From assembly GCA_039621445.1 (NCBI GenBank), contig CP154955.1, positions 41,052,426 through 41,116,425 on the forward strand: a DNA stretch of 64,000 nucleotides, in the 5' to 3' direction. Shown in pieces: positions 53,001 through 61,072 of the stretch. How positions within the stretch are numbered: position 1 is the first letter of the stretch; every line of letters starts with the position of its first letter. The notes beneath the pieces are model-generated. The model saw only the letters and a program-made list of their open reading frames with translations, searched no databases and was not told the origin of the DNA. This DNA comes from Euglena gracilis. Lineage: Eukaryota; Euglenida; Euglenophyceae; Euglenales. The translations under genes and the position numbers were made by a program.

Positions 53001-53096
53001 TAGATGTGTTTCTTTCATCTCTTGCTGCACAGGTTTGCAAATGGCGATGTGCACACCGGGGAGTTCTTTGAAGGGCAACCGGATGAGAAGCAGAAG
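37946..53096 (+). CDS. MORN-repeat protein
   Basis: Seven exons (37946-38086, 40458-40546, 40742-40825, 40997-41075, 50422-50528, 51701-51885, 53033-53096) join in one frame. They give eight MORN repeats of exactly 23 residues plus a partial ninth, of the type YEGEWQNGKKHGKG...FANGD. MORN arrays act as membrane- or protein-binding scaffolds and occur in radial spoke heads, among other places; an axonemal role would suit a flagellate but is inference. Introns are mixed: conventional GT-AG at 38087-40457, 41076-50421 and 51886-53032, and nonconventional at 40547-40741, 40826-40996 and 50529-51700. The exact 23-residue period across all junctions supports the boundaries independently. The start codon and C-terminus are not fixed. 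Confidence 0.88.
38152..38617. other. Intron repeats
   Basis: Part of the MORN intron 38087-40457. A CAGGCTTCTTTTCATTTGG motif at about 38132 resembles the start of the CAGGCTTC family, and an AAGAAGAAGCCTG end lies at 39421-39433. The flanks do not match, so I do not pair them. Confidence 0.35.
38618..38966. mobile_element. MITE, family CAGGGTATTAAGTGAGCG, copy 1
   Basis: A 349 bp element with ends CAGGGTATTAAGTGAG and CTCATTTAATACCCTG. The flanking 8 bp duplication ACCCTGGG is perfect (38610-38617 and 38967-38974). The interior has GGTTTTGTGCAG, C/G runs and a GCGCCGGCA block. Sister copy at 57914-58183. Confidence 0.93.
40458..40546 (+). CDS. MORN gene, exon with repeats 1-2a
   Basis: Follows CAAGCGCAG. 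Encodes LGPYVGDAVNGVPEG, TYTYDNGD and VCWG. Its 3' edge is set by the 23-residue period. Confidence 0.8.
40547..40741 (+). other. Nonconventional intron 1 of the MORN gene
   Basis: Starts GAG-GGC and ends GCC-CGGCG. In place of CAG/CTG it has GGC at +4 to +6 and GCC at -8 to -6, which keep the same pairing. No GT-AG option gives the correct repeat length. Joining gives VCWGEFHNGMMQGRG. Confidence 0.6.
40742..40825 (+). CDS. MORN gene, exon with repeats 2b-3a
   Basis: Encodes EFHNGMMQGRGTFKYANGD and VYEGEFKDD; 28 whole codons. It ends before AAGCAGGCTGAA. Confidence 0.85.
40826..40996 (+). other. Nonconventional intron 2 of the MORN gene
   Basis: Starts AAG-CAGGCTGAA and ends TTCAGCCTG-TCGGC: CAG at +4 and CTG at -8 lie in a perfect 9 bp helix. 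Removal joins GACGAC to AAGCCGCAC and gives FKDDKPHGYG, the exact MORN spacing. The 8-mers outside the helix (ACGACAAG and TCGGCAAG) match at 6 of 8, a likely relic of a target-site duplication. Confidence 0.85.
40997..41075 (+). CDS. MORN gene, exon with repeats 3b-4a
   Basis: Encodes KPHGYGVFTFKEGA and VYEGEFQEEIME, ending in phase 1 at ATGGAAG|GTGTTG. Confidence 0.87.
41090..41395 (+). repeat. Intronic repeat block, copy 1 (empty site)
   Basis: Contains TTTTCGATTCCCCACACC, GCTTTGCTTGTAACGCAACCC and GGCAGTGGCGAGGAGCAAAC. Homologous copies are at about 47530-47800 and 49455-49960. This copy lacks the transposon found in the third. Confidence 0.85.
41860..49330. repeat. Array of a ~0.7-0.9 kb repeat in both orientations
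   Basis: The landmark TTTTTGTGGTGGCACGCC occurs with minor variants in + orientation at about 43668, 44325, 45235, 45890, 46770, 48168 and 49077, and inverted at about 42525 and 43190. Units contain AACGCTGGAATTATGTG, GATACTGGTGCATGC, AAGATCTCTCTCTGTATT, a GGAGCCTCCGCGGAGG palindrome and the end AAATGTGGAATCCTAACTTTTGG. That end matches the termini of the element at 55712-57817. Some copies insert TGTATCACATATGTATCACC repeats. Open frames recur in every copy and give no recognised protein. Confidence 0.85.
47530..47800 (+). repeat. Intronic repeat block, copy 2 (empty site)
   Basis: Same block as at 41090, reading GCTTGCATTGGCGAGGGGCAAAC across the position where copy 3 carries a MITE. It is the closest empty-site match. 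Confidence 0.85.
49561..49783. mobile_element. MITE, family CAGGCTTCTTTTTAAG, copy 2
   Basis: A 223 bp element with ends CAGGCTTCTTTTTAAG and CTTAAAAAGAAGCCTG and the perfect duplication CAATGGCG (49553-49560 and 49784-49791). It lies in copy 3 of the intronic repeat block. Copies 1 and 2 show the uninterrupted site. Confidence 0.96.
50422..50528 (+). CDS. MORN gene, exon with repeats 4b-6a
   Basis: Encodes KCKMRYSDGRVYEGQMHK, DKRHGFGKMTMPNGD and YY. The acceptor is CTCTTCAG. It ends at TATTAC before ATGCAGGCTTCC. Confidence 0.87.
50529..51700 (+). other. Nonconventional intron 4 of the MORN gene
   Basis: Starts ATG-CAGGC and ends GCCTG-GGGCT: CAG at +4, CTG at -8, 5 bp helix, no GT-AG. Removal joins TATTAC to GAAGGGGAG and gives GDYYEGEWQNGKKHG, the MORN consensus. 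The interior holds a GGGTGGGCGGGTGGGG repeat. The flanking 8-mers no longer match, so any duplication has decayed. Confidence 0.82.
51701..51885 (+). CDS. MORN gene, exon with repeats 6b-8
   Basis: Encodes EGEWQNGKKHGKG, YRFANGD, TYDGDYVDDVKQGNG, FRWANGD and VYEGEIKNGLRHGKG, ending in phase 2 at CTTGAG|GTAGTT. It is the longest exon of the gene. Confidence 0.92.
52266..52605. mobile_element. MITE, family CAATTGCTTAAGCACTG, copy 2
   Basis: A 340 bp element beginning CAGACAATTGCTTAAGCACTGG and ending GGTCAGTAAACAGTTGCATG. The flanking 8-mers GTCGAGAA and GTCATGAA match at 6 of 8. The interior has GTGACTGACTGGTTTT repeats, as in copy 1 (26769). It sits in the MORN intron 51886-53032. Confidence 0.85.
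53033..53096 (+). CDS. MORN gene, exon with the partial ninth repeat
   Basis: Follows TTGCTGCACAG. Completes FANGD of repeat 8, then VHTGEFFEGQPDEKQK, and ends GAAG|GTTCAT in phase 0. Confidence 0.85.
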
Positions 53097-53324
53097 GTTC
53101 ATTTTGTGCAATGTCTCAGGGAAATTGGGGAGAGAGTGCATTTGATGGTGGGAGTTCTGCTGCTTTTATTGTGAACATCAATCATCATTCTGAATTTTTT
53201 CTGTTTTGTATGTTTGTTGTTTTTATTTTAGTTTGTTTTTACTCTGAGTCAATGGTACACACAACCACATTCCGCTACCACACTTTTTTGTTTTGAACTT
53301 GTGGAAGCTCGGTGACTTTCCCAG

Positions 53325-53460
53325 CGAGCAAGGAAAAGCCAGCCCAGCAAGCTACCCTCTTTGTTCACACATCCCACAGATCTGCACATACATCCCTCCC
53401 TGGCCTTGACACGGCCAGTCCATGACACCCCCCCTGTGGCAACCGCAGTTTTCCCGTACC
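53325..53460 (+). CDS. Candidate next MORN-gene exon
   Basis: After TTTCCCAG the phase-0 frame reads RARKSQPSKLPSLFTH, then RPVHDTPPVATAVFPY. The phase fits the previous exon. The 3' border and function are unknown. Confidence 0.35.
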
Positions 53461-53569
53461 CAAAGTGCCATTTTCTTTATGGTACAGTGCACATGACACG
53501 GTGTGTCCACAACACACACCCCGTGTCAACCACACTTTCCCCGTACTTTGGCATGTCGAGGACGGGGGG

Positions 53570-54185
53570 GGGGACAGAACGGGAATCGGCCAGACAGCCA
53601 GGGTGGTGGGTGGGGGGGGTCGACCACCCCCCCCCACCCCCTGCATGGTGGGTGGGGGGGTCGACCCCCCCACCACCACCTCTTCCGTATTTCCGGGAGC
53701 ACCAATTTTTGGACCGAAAAAAATTTTTCCGGCGCCGGGTGTTTTTTTGACCCATTTTGGGACCCATATGGGAGGTCCCCCCAAAAACCCCTCAAAACCC
53801 CATTTTTTTTCACACCTTCCAAAAATTCAACATTTTCTCAAATTTTTGCTTTTGAGAGGTTTTTGAAGCAAAAAATGCCATTGAATATCCAAAAAAATTC
53901 CAAGAGAAAAAAAGTCAGTAAAATTTGATTGTGCCAAAATTTGGTCCACTGTTTTTGACCTGCATTTTTTTCACCCCCCCCTCCTAAAAAATACCAATTT
54001 TTAACACTGAAATTTTGAGATTTTTTGGTGAAAAGAATGGTGGTTTTTCATAAAATCATATGTTTTGGGTTCATTTTTCAAAAAAAATTTCCGGCCAAAA
54101 TCTTCGTTTCCCGAAATCGGTGAAAATGCTGTGGCGGGTGGGGGGGGTCGACCCCCCCCCCACCAGGCCTTCCCGTTCTGCCCTG
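53570..54185. repeat. C/G-run element related to 61073-62103
   Basis: Contains CCAATTTTTGGACC, CCGGCGCCGGGTGTTTTTTTGA and TATGGGAGGTCCCCCC, shared with about 61150-61270. The outer ends CAGAACGGGAA (53576) and TTCCCGTTCTG (54169) are complementary. The flanking duplication is unclear. Confidence 0.6.
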
Positions 54186-54814
54186 GGGGGGATGTAGTCT
54201 GCACAAAAACCAGTCTGCAACATCAGCCACAGAACAGCATTTTTTCCTTCATTCCCTGCAAAATTGTTGAAAGGGTCTCGTTTGACTTTTTCCAATTCTT
54301 TTCACCCCCTCTCATAAACAACCCCCATTTCACTCCTCATTTTTAATCCCCCCCCCAGCCAACCAATTAAAGGATGATTTATAACTTCCCCGCTTGGTGA
54401 AGGAAAATCAAAGAACAGGTTTGCAAGGGTGGGAAATGGGCGATTAATCTTTGGAAAGTGATTGACTGGTTTTTTTGAAAGTGGAAAGTGGCCACCCTCC
54501 CCCATAGAGGGGCAAATGATGGTATGGTTTGTACCCTCAAAACCGCCAACATATTTTTTTATAATTATAATTTTTCCAGCCTCAGACCATCATTAAAATG
54601 ATAATACAAATTTTTTGACAGAATTTGTCGAAAAAAACGTGTATTAAAGGAGGTATTTTTTGGTTATGTGTGGGGGGGGTCAGACCCACGTTGGGTTACA
54701 TATGGGGTCGGCTTCAACCAACAATTTTTGATTCAACCTACTTTTAACCCGCCCGGACTGGTCAACCAAACCAGATGTTATTAACCCCGTGGTTTATAAG
54801 TAGGGGGGTTAGGC

Positions 54815-55318
54815 GGGGGGGGGAATATGCAACTTGCATAATTTGCATTTTTTTGCATAATCAGGTTTTTCTGAAATTTGCATTTTTGCATTTTCTTTGC
54901 ATTTTTTGCATAATTTTTTTTGCCCTGGAAAATTTTTATGCAAAAAAAATGACCTTTGTGCTGCATTCCTAGCATCAGGTATGCTCTCCATTTTCGTGAA
55001 TGTCCTAAATGTCCGCTTCATTTATGTTCAATGGTGACCTGGAGGGACGATTTGTTTAGACTGAACCTGCAGGTGTCATTCATGTTGATTTTCAAAGCTT
55101 CAGTGCTTGCCGTTGTCTTCCAGGAGGTTTTCTTTGTGAATCATTGGCAGATACACCGGCATTGTCACATGTTTACGGATTTTAGCACCAAAACTCTGTT
55201 GTATTCCAGCCTTTTCTCAGGGGCTTCATGCAAGTTGCATTTTTCCGCTTTTTTTGCATTTTTTTGCATTTTTTTGACTTGCATAATTTGAAGGGCCAAG
55301 TTTCATTCCCCCCCCCTG
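54815..55318. mobile_element. MITE, family TGCAACTTGCATAATTTGC, copy 3
   Basis: A 504 bp element beginning GGGGGGGGGAATATGCAACTTGC (initial CA lost) and ending CCCCCCCTG. The perfect 8 bp duplication GGTTAGGC lies at 54807-54814 and 55319-55326. The centre (about 54950-55180) is unique sequence replacing part of the TTTTTTTGCAT interior. Confidence 0.88.
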
Positions 55319-55435
55319 GGTTAGGCACCATTTCCTCATGCCTGCATCTCCTGTGCATTTCTTCGGTTTCTGCTCGTTGGTTTCAGCGGTGGTGTGCGGC
55401 CGAGACACGGGCCATTCCTTCCCCTTCCTTCCCAG

Positions 55436-55711
55436 GTGTGTAAGGCGGCTGGACCTGCCCCAGCATCTGCCGGTCCCCCGCCTGTCGAGGTTGAAGGGGA
55501 AGCAGGAAGAGACTCAGGCCCCACGCTCCTTCCACGACGGGGGCTGGCACATGCTGTTCCTCACCCCCCCCCCCCCGGGAAGTTGTTACCCCATGAGGTT
55601 GTTTCCAACCTTAGGGAGTTGTCACCTTGGCCCACAGTAGCTGCTATGTCACATTGGAAAGTCCACAACAGGCCTCCCCACCCCGCGGAGTTGTCCCGGG
55701 CTTGCACCTTC
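55436..55711 (+). CDS. Unknown gene, exon interrupted by a transposon
   Basis: Follows TTCCTTCCCAG. One frame gives KLLPHEVVSNLRELSPW, then HWKVHNRPPHPAELSRACTF up to the transposon. Before the C run a second frame, KGKQEETQAPRSFHDGG, is also protein-like. Either an intron or a C-run indel lies there. Confidence 0.5.
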
Positions 55712-58700
55712 GGGTCCCAGCAAATGTGGAATCCTAAGTTTTGGTTATTTTAGCCCCCTGGCAGTCTCCTGGGAGGCTGGTTACCTCAGCCTCTGAGGAG
55801 GCTCCTAGGAGGCTGGTTACCTTGGAGCCTCCGTGGAGGCTGCTTCCCTTAGCCTCCTAGGAGGTTGGTCACCTTAGCCTCCGAGGAGCCTCCTCAGAGC
55901 CTCCTACACTGCGTCTCAAGTTTATTCACGTTTGGCACCGTTTCAAGGTTTTTCACGTGGGTTAAAAAATGAAAAATTCTGTTTCTGTGAGATGACGTCC
56001 AAACGGCAGGCAAAGCAGCACATGGGGTGACAAATATCGCTTGGCACACTCCCCTGGTGCCTCTTATGTTGTTTAATAGCGGGTGTGCAGGCCCTTGGCC
56101 ACCTGCACAGCCGTCAAACGACGGACCATGCTGCCATACAAATTTGGGATCAGGATAGGAGGGGCCCGGGACCACTCCCGTTGGAGAGTTGTCCACAGCT
56201 CATCACAGGACGAAAGCGCTTCCCAACAAGGCGGGAAGCAAGCCAAGCCCAGCAGTGTTCCACCGGATTTAAATCAGGGAACTGCGGAGGCCAGCAAATT
56301 TACATGGTTCCTACTCAAAAAGTTCATGGTGGAACGGCTGGTGTGGGGAGATGCCCCGTCCTGCATGAACACTCTTTGAACAGCCTGTGAACCACGAAAC
56401 AGAACCAAAAAGACAAACTCGGAGAATTCGTTTGCGCACACCTGCAAACCGTGGCTTTGGATGGTAACTTGGGCACGCGTACTACAGCACCTTGAGGTCG
56501 GGCCATCAGAGCATCGACCAGTTTTGAATGGACATCCACCCGTCTCTGGTTCAGAGACCATTGAGGGCGCTTACGTAACCATTTCAACAGCGCCCTGGAA
56601 GGAATGAAAACGACACAGACACTGCAGATTTACCAGTACCTTTTCAGTCGCGGGTCCATACTCCTTCACCCTGGCACGGGTCCCCTCTTCGATTCGTTCA
56701 CGTTCAGGCCCAGCCTCTCCCCAACCGCCCTGGCTATTGCTGTGGCAAACGGTCGCGGGACAAGTGCGGCATACGCCAGCACCTCTGCCCGGACACGCCG
56801 CCTAAGCTCACCGGAAGCGTGATCTGGTCATTGTGCGACTGGGGAAGGAACAGGAATCACAAGGCACAAAATATAAGTATTTTGGGACTGCAGGTTCAGC
56901 TCCCTGCCAAAAGAAAGTGACCGCCACAATTTTTTATTTCGGTTTTTCATTTTTTAACCCACGTGAAATACCTCGAAACGGTGCCACGTGAATAACCTTG
57001 AGACGCAGTGTAGGAGGCTGGTTAGGAGAGGGGCTGGTACCTTACGCAAGGCTTCACCCTCCGAAGAGGGTCCTAGGAGGGTGGTTTCCCTGGGGCCCCC
57101 GCGGGGGTTGGTTATTCCCTAGGTGCCGAAGCCCCCCCCCCCCCCCCCCGGGCACAGCCAAATGGACGCCATTTTGGATTTCACGTCACCTTTTTTTTGC
57201 AACATGACATCCATGCTGACAGTGTGCAGTTTGCCTACCACCTCCCACCCACGTGATTGTCGGTTCATCTGTTGGAAGATGCAGTACAATCCGGGATCAA
57301 AAGTTGAGACAAATCTCTGTGGGATTACAATTTTGGGTACAATTCTGGCCTCTGGACAACTTTGGTGCAATTCTGGCTGAATAATTTCATTTTTGGTTTC
57401 ATTTTAAGCTCTATGTTGCCTCCCAAAGTCCGTGAATTTTTTGTATCCTCTGTGCAGATGGGCAGAAAACAGACAGGTTCTCACTGGTTCGGAAGCGGAT
57501 GATGTGCACCTGAGTTCACTCCACGTGTTTGACATTGAATAATGTTTCTCTTGATAACACAAAAAAAACCAATTCTTGTTGACTTCCAAGTTCAAAACAT
57601 GCTCTGGCAAAGCTTGTTACCTTAGCTTCCGAGGAGCCTCCTCGGAGCCTCCTGAGAGCCTCGTAGGAGGCTGATTACCTTAGCCTCCGGGGAGCCTCCG
57701 CGGAGGCTGGTTACCTTGGAGCCTCCGGGGACTGGGGGAGGCTGGTTACCTTGAGCCTCTGAGGAGCCTCCTAGGAGGCAACCTAAAAGTTAGGGTTCCA
57801 TTTTTGCGGTAGACCCTGCACCTTCTTGCCAGATGACAACTTCCCGGGGCGGTCGACATCAAATTCTTTCCTTTTTTTGAAATGCCTTTCTATTTGAAAC
57901 ACTCTCCCCTGGGCAGGGTCTTAAGTGATTGAGTGAGTGTTGGTTTTGTACAGGGGGAGGGGGGTCCAGACCACTGCCCCAAGGGCCGAGGGGGGTCCAG
58001 GGACCCGGCGCTTTGCGCCGGCATGCTTATGTTTTTATGATCTGTTTTTGTCAATTTGGAGAAGAAATCACCTGAAAACGCAATTTTGGGCATTTTTGAA
58101 GCCCTCAAAAAAAAATTCCAGCGCTTCGCGCTGTTTTTTTTTTTACCCAGGGGGGAGTGGACCCCCTCTCATTTTATACCCTGCCCCCTGGGACCAGGCA
58201 ACGTTGTTTGATTTTTTTTTGCAGAACGTGGTCTCACAGGTGTTTTTGCAGCGTGGAATGTTCATTTATGTTCATTTAATCCACCGGTGAAAGTTTTTGG
58301 GCTTCATTAATTGCATTAAAAACCCCCCAAATATGAAGCCCCCCCCAATATAAAGCCCCCCATGGGGGGTTTGGTTTTGCCGCCCAAATATAAAGTCCCC
58401 CCCCCCCCTGACGTGGAGCCAGACGCTGGCGTTATTCAGGAAAAAGTTGAAAATTTTGGGTGGATACAACATTTTTTTCACCCAAAAATGCTACATCTTG
58501 GATAACAATAGCCGATTTTGGTACAAATAGGGGGTACATAAAGCTGGTATTTGGCCACAATTAAAGGCTGCCGAAGGTCATAGAGGCCACCCAAAAAGTT
58601 TGATTTCCCCCCCCCAAATATAAAGCCCCCCTGAGGGTCTTGAAATCCCGTCCAAAGATAAAGCCAGGGGGGGCTTTATATTTGGGGGGTTTCCATATTG

Positions 58701-60689
58701 AATGTTCATTTTAGGTCGTCGTGCAATTCTCGTACACAGCATGCATATATAATAATTTGTGTTTGTAATTTGCATAAATATAAACTCAGATTGTAGTATG
58801 CACCGTTCCACATCAAAAACATTTGCATACAATAGTGCACATATATTGCTTTAAAGACATTGAATCAGACGCATTCTGTTTCATGTCATGTCTATTCCTG
58901 GAGCCAGAGCACACCCCCTCCTCGTTCCCTTGAGGTCAAGTCAGAGTCGTCCTCGAAGATCGCTACCCCATCAAAAGGGCGGCGGCTGACCAACTCTTCA
59001 GTGGACGAGGTGTCGGCGGCTGCAGCTGAGGCTTTCCCCCAGGCTAGTGGAGGGGAATTGGCTTAGTCCAATACAGGTGCCAGCTCTGCTGTGGATTTCC
59101 AACCTGTAGCAGACAAATTACAATGAGAAATAAAACTGCATGTGCGTGCACGTGTATATTGTGTGTGTGTGTGTGCCTGCGTGCAGGCCAGGCTTCTTTT
59201 TAAGTCACCTGACCCCCCCCCCCCCCCCGGGGGGGGGGGGGGGGGGGGGGGGGGGTCCGGGCCGGACCCCCCCCCCCCGGGGGGGGTCCCGCGCCAGAGG
59301 CGCTGGGTATACCTTTTCAGCGCGAAGCGCCGAAAATTTTTGAAAATTGCCTTTAACGGGCCCGATTTTGGGGGGTCCCCCCCCCGGGGGGGTCCCGCGC
59401 CACCCTGGGTGGGTGGGGGAGGACCCCCCCGGGGGGTCTTAAAAAGAAGCCTGGTGCAGGCGCTGAACAAAAAGTGTGTTTACCTCCACCCCCCTCCCCC
59501 GTCCAAGACATATTGTTGTTGACACACACCCGCGTCAAAGGCACTTTCTGGAACATTACCTGAGGTTTTTCAGTGAATTACAGTGGCGTTGACACACCAT
59601 GTCGTTCACAACCCCTGTCCCTGTGGCACCAACATTGATGCGTCTTGGACAGGAGGGGGGGCATCCAATCCTACCCGCCTCCCCCCTTGTTTTACGACCA
59701 CCCCTCATTTACGACCACCCCCCGGTCACAGGTTGCAGGAACCTGGTCGTACGACAAGGGGTACGACAAGGGGGGGGGGCAGGTAACTAACTGGTTTGTC
59801 GCACCTAGCCGTGGATGCCAGCAAGGGGGAGAACACAAATGCTTTTTTTGCTTTTTTTTTTAGAGTTTCATTTCCGGGATTCTTGCTGAAAAAATTCTGA
59901 TTGTGAAAAATCCGTGTCTTGGACCTGGGTTTCCCCCAAAACCTAATGTTTTGTCAATTTTTTGTTATTTTTGACATTTTTTTGGCCACAAAATGCTTAT
60001 TTTTATGCAAAATGGAAAAAAAAATCCCCGGCACCGAAATTTTTTCCAAGTTCTCTCCAGTGGAAAAGTGTACGTCCCGAGGGAGCTCCTAAAGGATTTT
60101 ACGTGCAATTTGCAGGTTTTTTTTGCGGGGTTTTTGTTGTTTTTTTTTGTGTCGCGTTTCTTGAAGGTCCATGTTGCATCCCCCCCCCTGATGTCAGCCA
60201 GATCCCGAGGGCAGCTCTCGACTGCTCAGCCTCCTCACCAACGTGGAGGGCGACGACGGGTCATTCTGCGATTCGGATTTCAAAGACTGGAAGCGGGGCA
60301 ACATTCTGGTAAGCCTCCTCCCCCCTGTTTTTGAGCAACAACTCTCCACCACAGGTCAGCAGCAACGACGGGGCACAGACGGTGCTGGTTGGCGTTTGCT
60401 TTTTTTGGGGGTGCGAAGTGTGATACTTTTTTTAAAAACTGGACAACAAACTAGATTTTTGTGCGAGGTTGCAGCCTGCTCTTCCTCCAACCCCCCCCCC
60501 CCAAATAGTATTGCATTGCAGCATTATTGGACAGCCGCCTCCGGCGGCGTGGGGGGGTCCGGCTTATCACCACAGGCACCCTTTTTTGCCTGCTCCATGT
60601 CCGACTCTGAGGCCAGCGAGGTGCACTCCGGTCCTCCCAGCCTGTCGGATTGGTCCGCTTCCGCTTCTGCAGTGTCATGGGACAAATAG
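55436..60689 (+). CDS. Unrecognised protein, 3' exons of a gene
   Basis: Exon-like segments at 55436-55711, 57826-57855, 58908-59036, 59783-59821, 60198-60308, 60355-60387 and 60576-60689. The last four junctions are phase-consistent, and the frame ends WSASASAVSWDK at TAG 60687-60689. The product is Ser/Pro-rich with acidic patches (VEGDDGSFCDSDFKDW); I recognise no domain. Transposons interrupt the coding sequence at 55712 and 59822. It could be the C-terminal part of the MORN protein or a separate gene; nothing here decides. A C run at 55564-55577 separates two plausible frames, so the first exon is tentative. Confidence 0.5.
55907..57010 (-). mobile_element. Tc1/mariner-like transposon, nested
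   Basis: A 1104 bp element with about 70 bp terminal inverted repeats starting CACTGCGTCTCAAG, flanked by TA on both sides (55905-55906 and 57011-57012), as expected for Tc1/mariner. The insertion split a CCTCC-TA-GGAGG palindrome of the host element. It carries a decayed transposase on the minus strand. Confidence 0.9.
56090..56830 (-). pseudogene. Decayed Tc1/mariner transposase
   Basis: On the minus strand an N-terminal helix-turn-helix-like stretch (RRRVRAEVLAYAALVPR) is followed by a second one, and then the DDE-domain signature QDGASPHTS. The conserved segment PDLNPVEHCWAWL follows at about 56230-56275. The last two are in different frames, so at least one frameshift is present. At about 250 codons it is shorter than typical family members, and the first catalytic Asp region is not recognisable. 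Inactive. Confidence 0.85.
57826..57855 (+). CDS. Unknown gene, exon continuation after the transposon
   Basis: Continues the frame of 55436-55711 after excision: LPDDNFPGRSTS. A GT donor at CGGGGCG|GTCGAC is possible; the true end is not fixed. Confidence 0.45.
57914..58183. mobile_element. MITE, family CAGGGTATTAAGTGAGCG, copy 2
   Basis: A 270 bp element with ends CAGGGTCTTAAGTGA and CTCATTTTATACCCTG. The flanks CCCCTGGG and CCCCCTGGG differ by one C in a run. The interior matches copy 1 (38618), including GGTTTTGTACAGGGGGAGG. Confidence 0.88.
58319..58695. repeat. Inverted repeat with CCCCCAAATATAAAGCCCCC units
   Basis: The left end AACCCCCCAAATATGAAGCCCC and right end GGGGCTTTATATTTGGGGGGTT are complementary, with further copies of AATATAAAGCCCCC inside. 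Similar ATATAAGACCCCCC units occur in element A (about 1110-1260). No ORF. Confidence 0.65.
58908..59036 (+). CDS. Unknown gene, Ser-rich exon
   Basis: Follows GGAGCCAG. Encodes STPPPRSLEVKSESSSK and then NSSVDEVSAAAAEAF; 43 whole codons. It ends before CCCCAGGCTAGTGG (CAG at +4, nonconventional type). Phase 0 fits the next exon. Confidence 0.5.
59189..59453. mobile_element. MITE, family CAGGCTTCTTTTTAAG, copy 3
   Basis: A 265 bp element with ends CAGGCTTCTTTTTAAG and CTTAAAAAGAAGCCTG and the perfect duplication GTGCAGGC (59181-59188 and 59454-59461). The interior G run is unusually long. It lies in the intron after exon 58908-59036. Confidence 0.95.
59783..59821 (+). CDS. Unknown gene, 13-codon exon before a transposon
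   Basis: Follows GGGGGGCAG. Encodes VTNWFVAPSRGCQ, and the frame continues in 60198-60308 if the transposon is removed. Short, so moderate confidence. Confidence 0.5.
59822..60189. mobile_element. MITE, family GGGGGAACACAAATGC, copy 2, in coding sequence
   Basis: A 368 bp element beginning CAAGGGGGAGAACACAAATGC and ending GTTGCATCCCCCCCCT. The flanks GATGCCAG and GATGTCAG match at 7 of 8. Removal with one flank copy joins GGATGCCAG to CCAGATCCC in frame, giving SRGCQPDPEGSS. Confidence 0.88.
60198..60308 (+). CDS. Unknown gene, acidic exon
   Basis: 37 whole codons: PDPEGSSRLLSLLTN, then VEGDDGSFCDSDFKDW and KRGNIL. It ends CTG|GTAAGC, a strong conventional donor. Confidence 0.7.
60355..60387 (+). 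CDS. Unknown gene, 33 nt micro-exon
   Basis: Between CCACCACAG and GTTGGC. Encodes VSSNDGAQTVL. The preceding GT-AG intron (60309-60354) is 46 nt. Phase 0 at both ends. Confidence 0.6.
60576..60689 (+). CDS. Unknown gene, terminal exon
   Basis: Follows ATCACCACAG. Encodes APFFACSMSDSEASEV, then SGPPSLSDWSASASAVSWDK and TAG. A Ser/acidic C-terminus; phase 0 with the micro-exon. Confidence 0.65.
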   Translation, partial: APFFACSMSDSEASEVHSGPPSLSDWSASASAVSWDK

Positions 60690-61072
60690 ACGGATAAGGC
60701 ATGACTTGTCAAGCCTTGCGCATCTGCTACGCATTTCACATTGCTGTGGTTTGGGAGGGGGTGCAGCACTGTTTGGACCCGCAGCTCTGCTGGCCCCGCA
60801 GCACCATCAGGGGGGGGTTTACAGGGTGGATGGGGTCCCCCTCTGGAACGGAGGGGGGCCTAGACCATAATACAACCACTTACAGCTTGCAGTTGCTGAC
60901 TCCCCCTTCTTCAGTGAACGGCACCGAAGGCGCCAAAAACTTTTGGCTTTTTCCCTCTCATTTGTGGGAGAAGCAGAAGAAAAACACAATAAGTACGATC
61001 CCACGTGCCAAAGATTTGGGTGGACGTGCATACTTTTTGTTTTGGACTAGTGATCGACCTCCCTGGGGAGAG
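60690..61072. other. 3' flank of the unknown gene
   Basis: No second gene is supported. Frames are open but change character at the GGGGGGG run (about 60810). It may contain the 3' UTR. I see no clear polyadenylation motif that I would rely on. Confidence 0.4.

Larger units (their letters stand above)
55712..57817. mobile_element. 2.1 kb element with ends GGGTC...GACCCT, carrying a nested mariner
   Basis: The left end GGGTCCCAGCAAATGTGGAA and right end (GGTTCCATTTTTGCGGTAGACCCT) are diverged complements. The 8 bp duplication GCACCTTC is perfect (55704-55711 and 57818-57825). Subterminal regions are GGAGGCTCCTAGGAGG palindromes. The ends match those of the array units in the MORN intron. It lies inside a coding exon; excision joins ACCTTC to TTGCCAGATGAC and gives RACTFLPDDNFPG. 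Confidence 0.85.
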
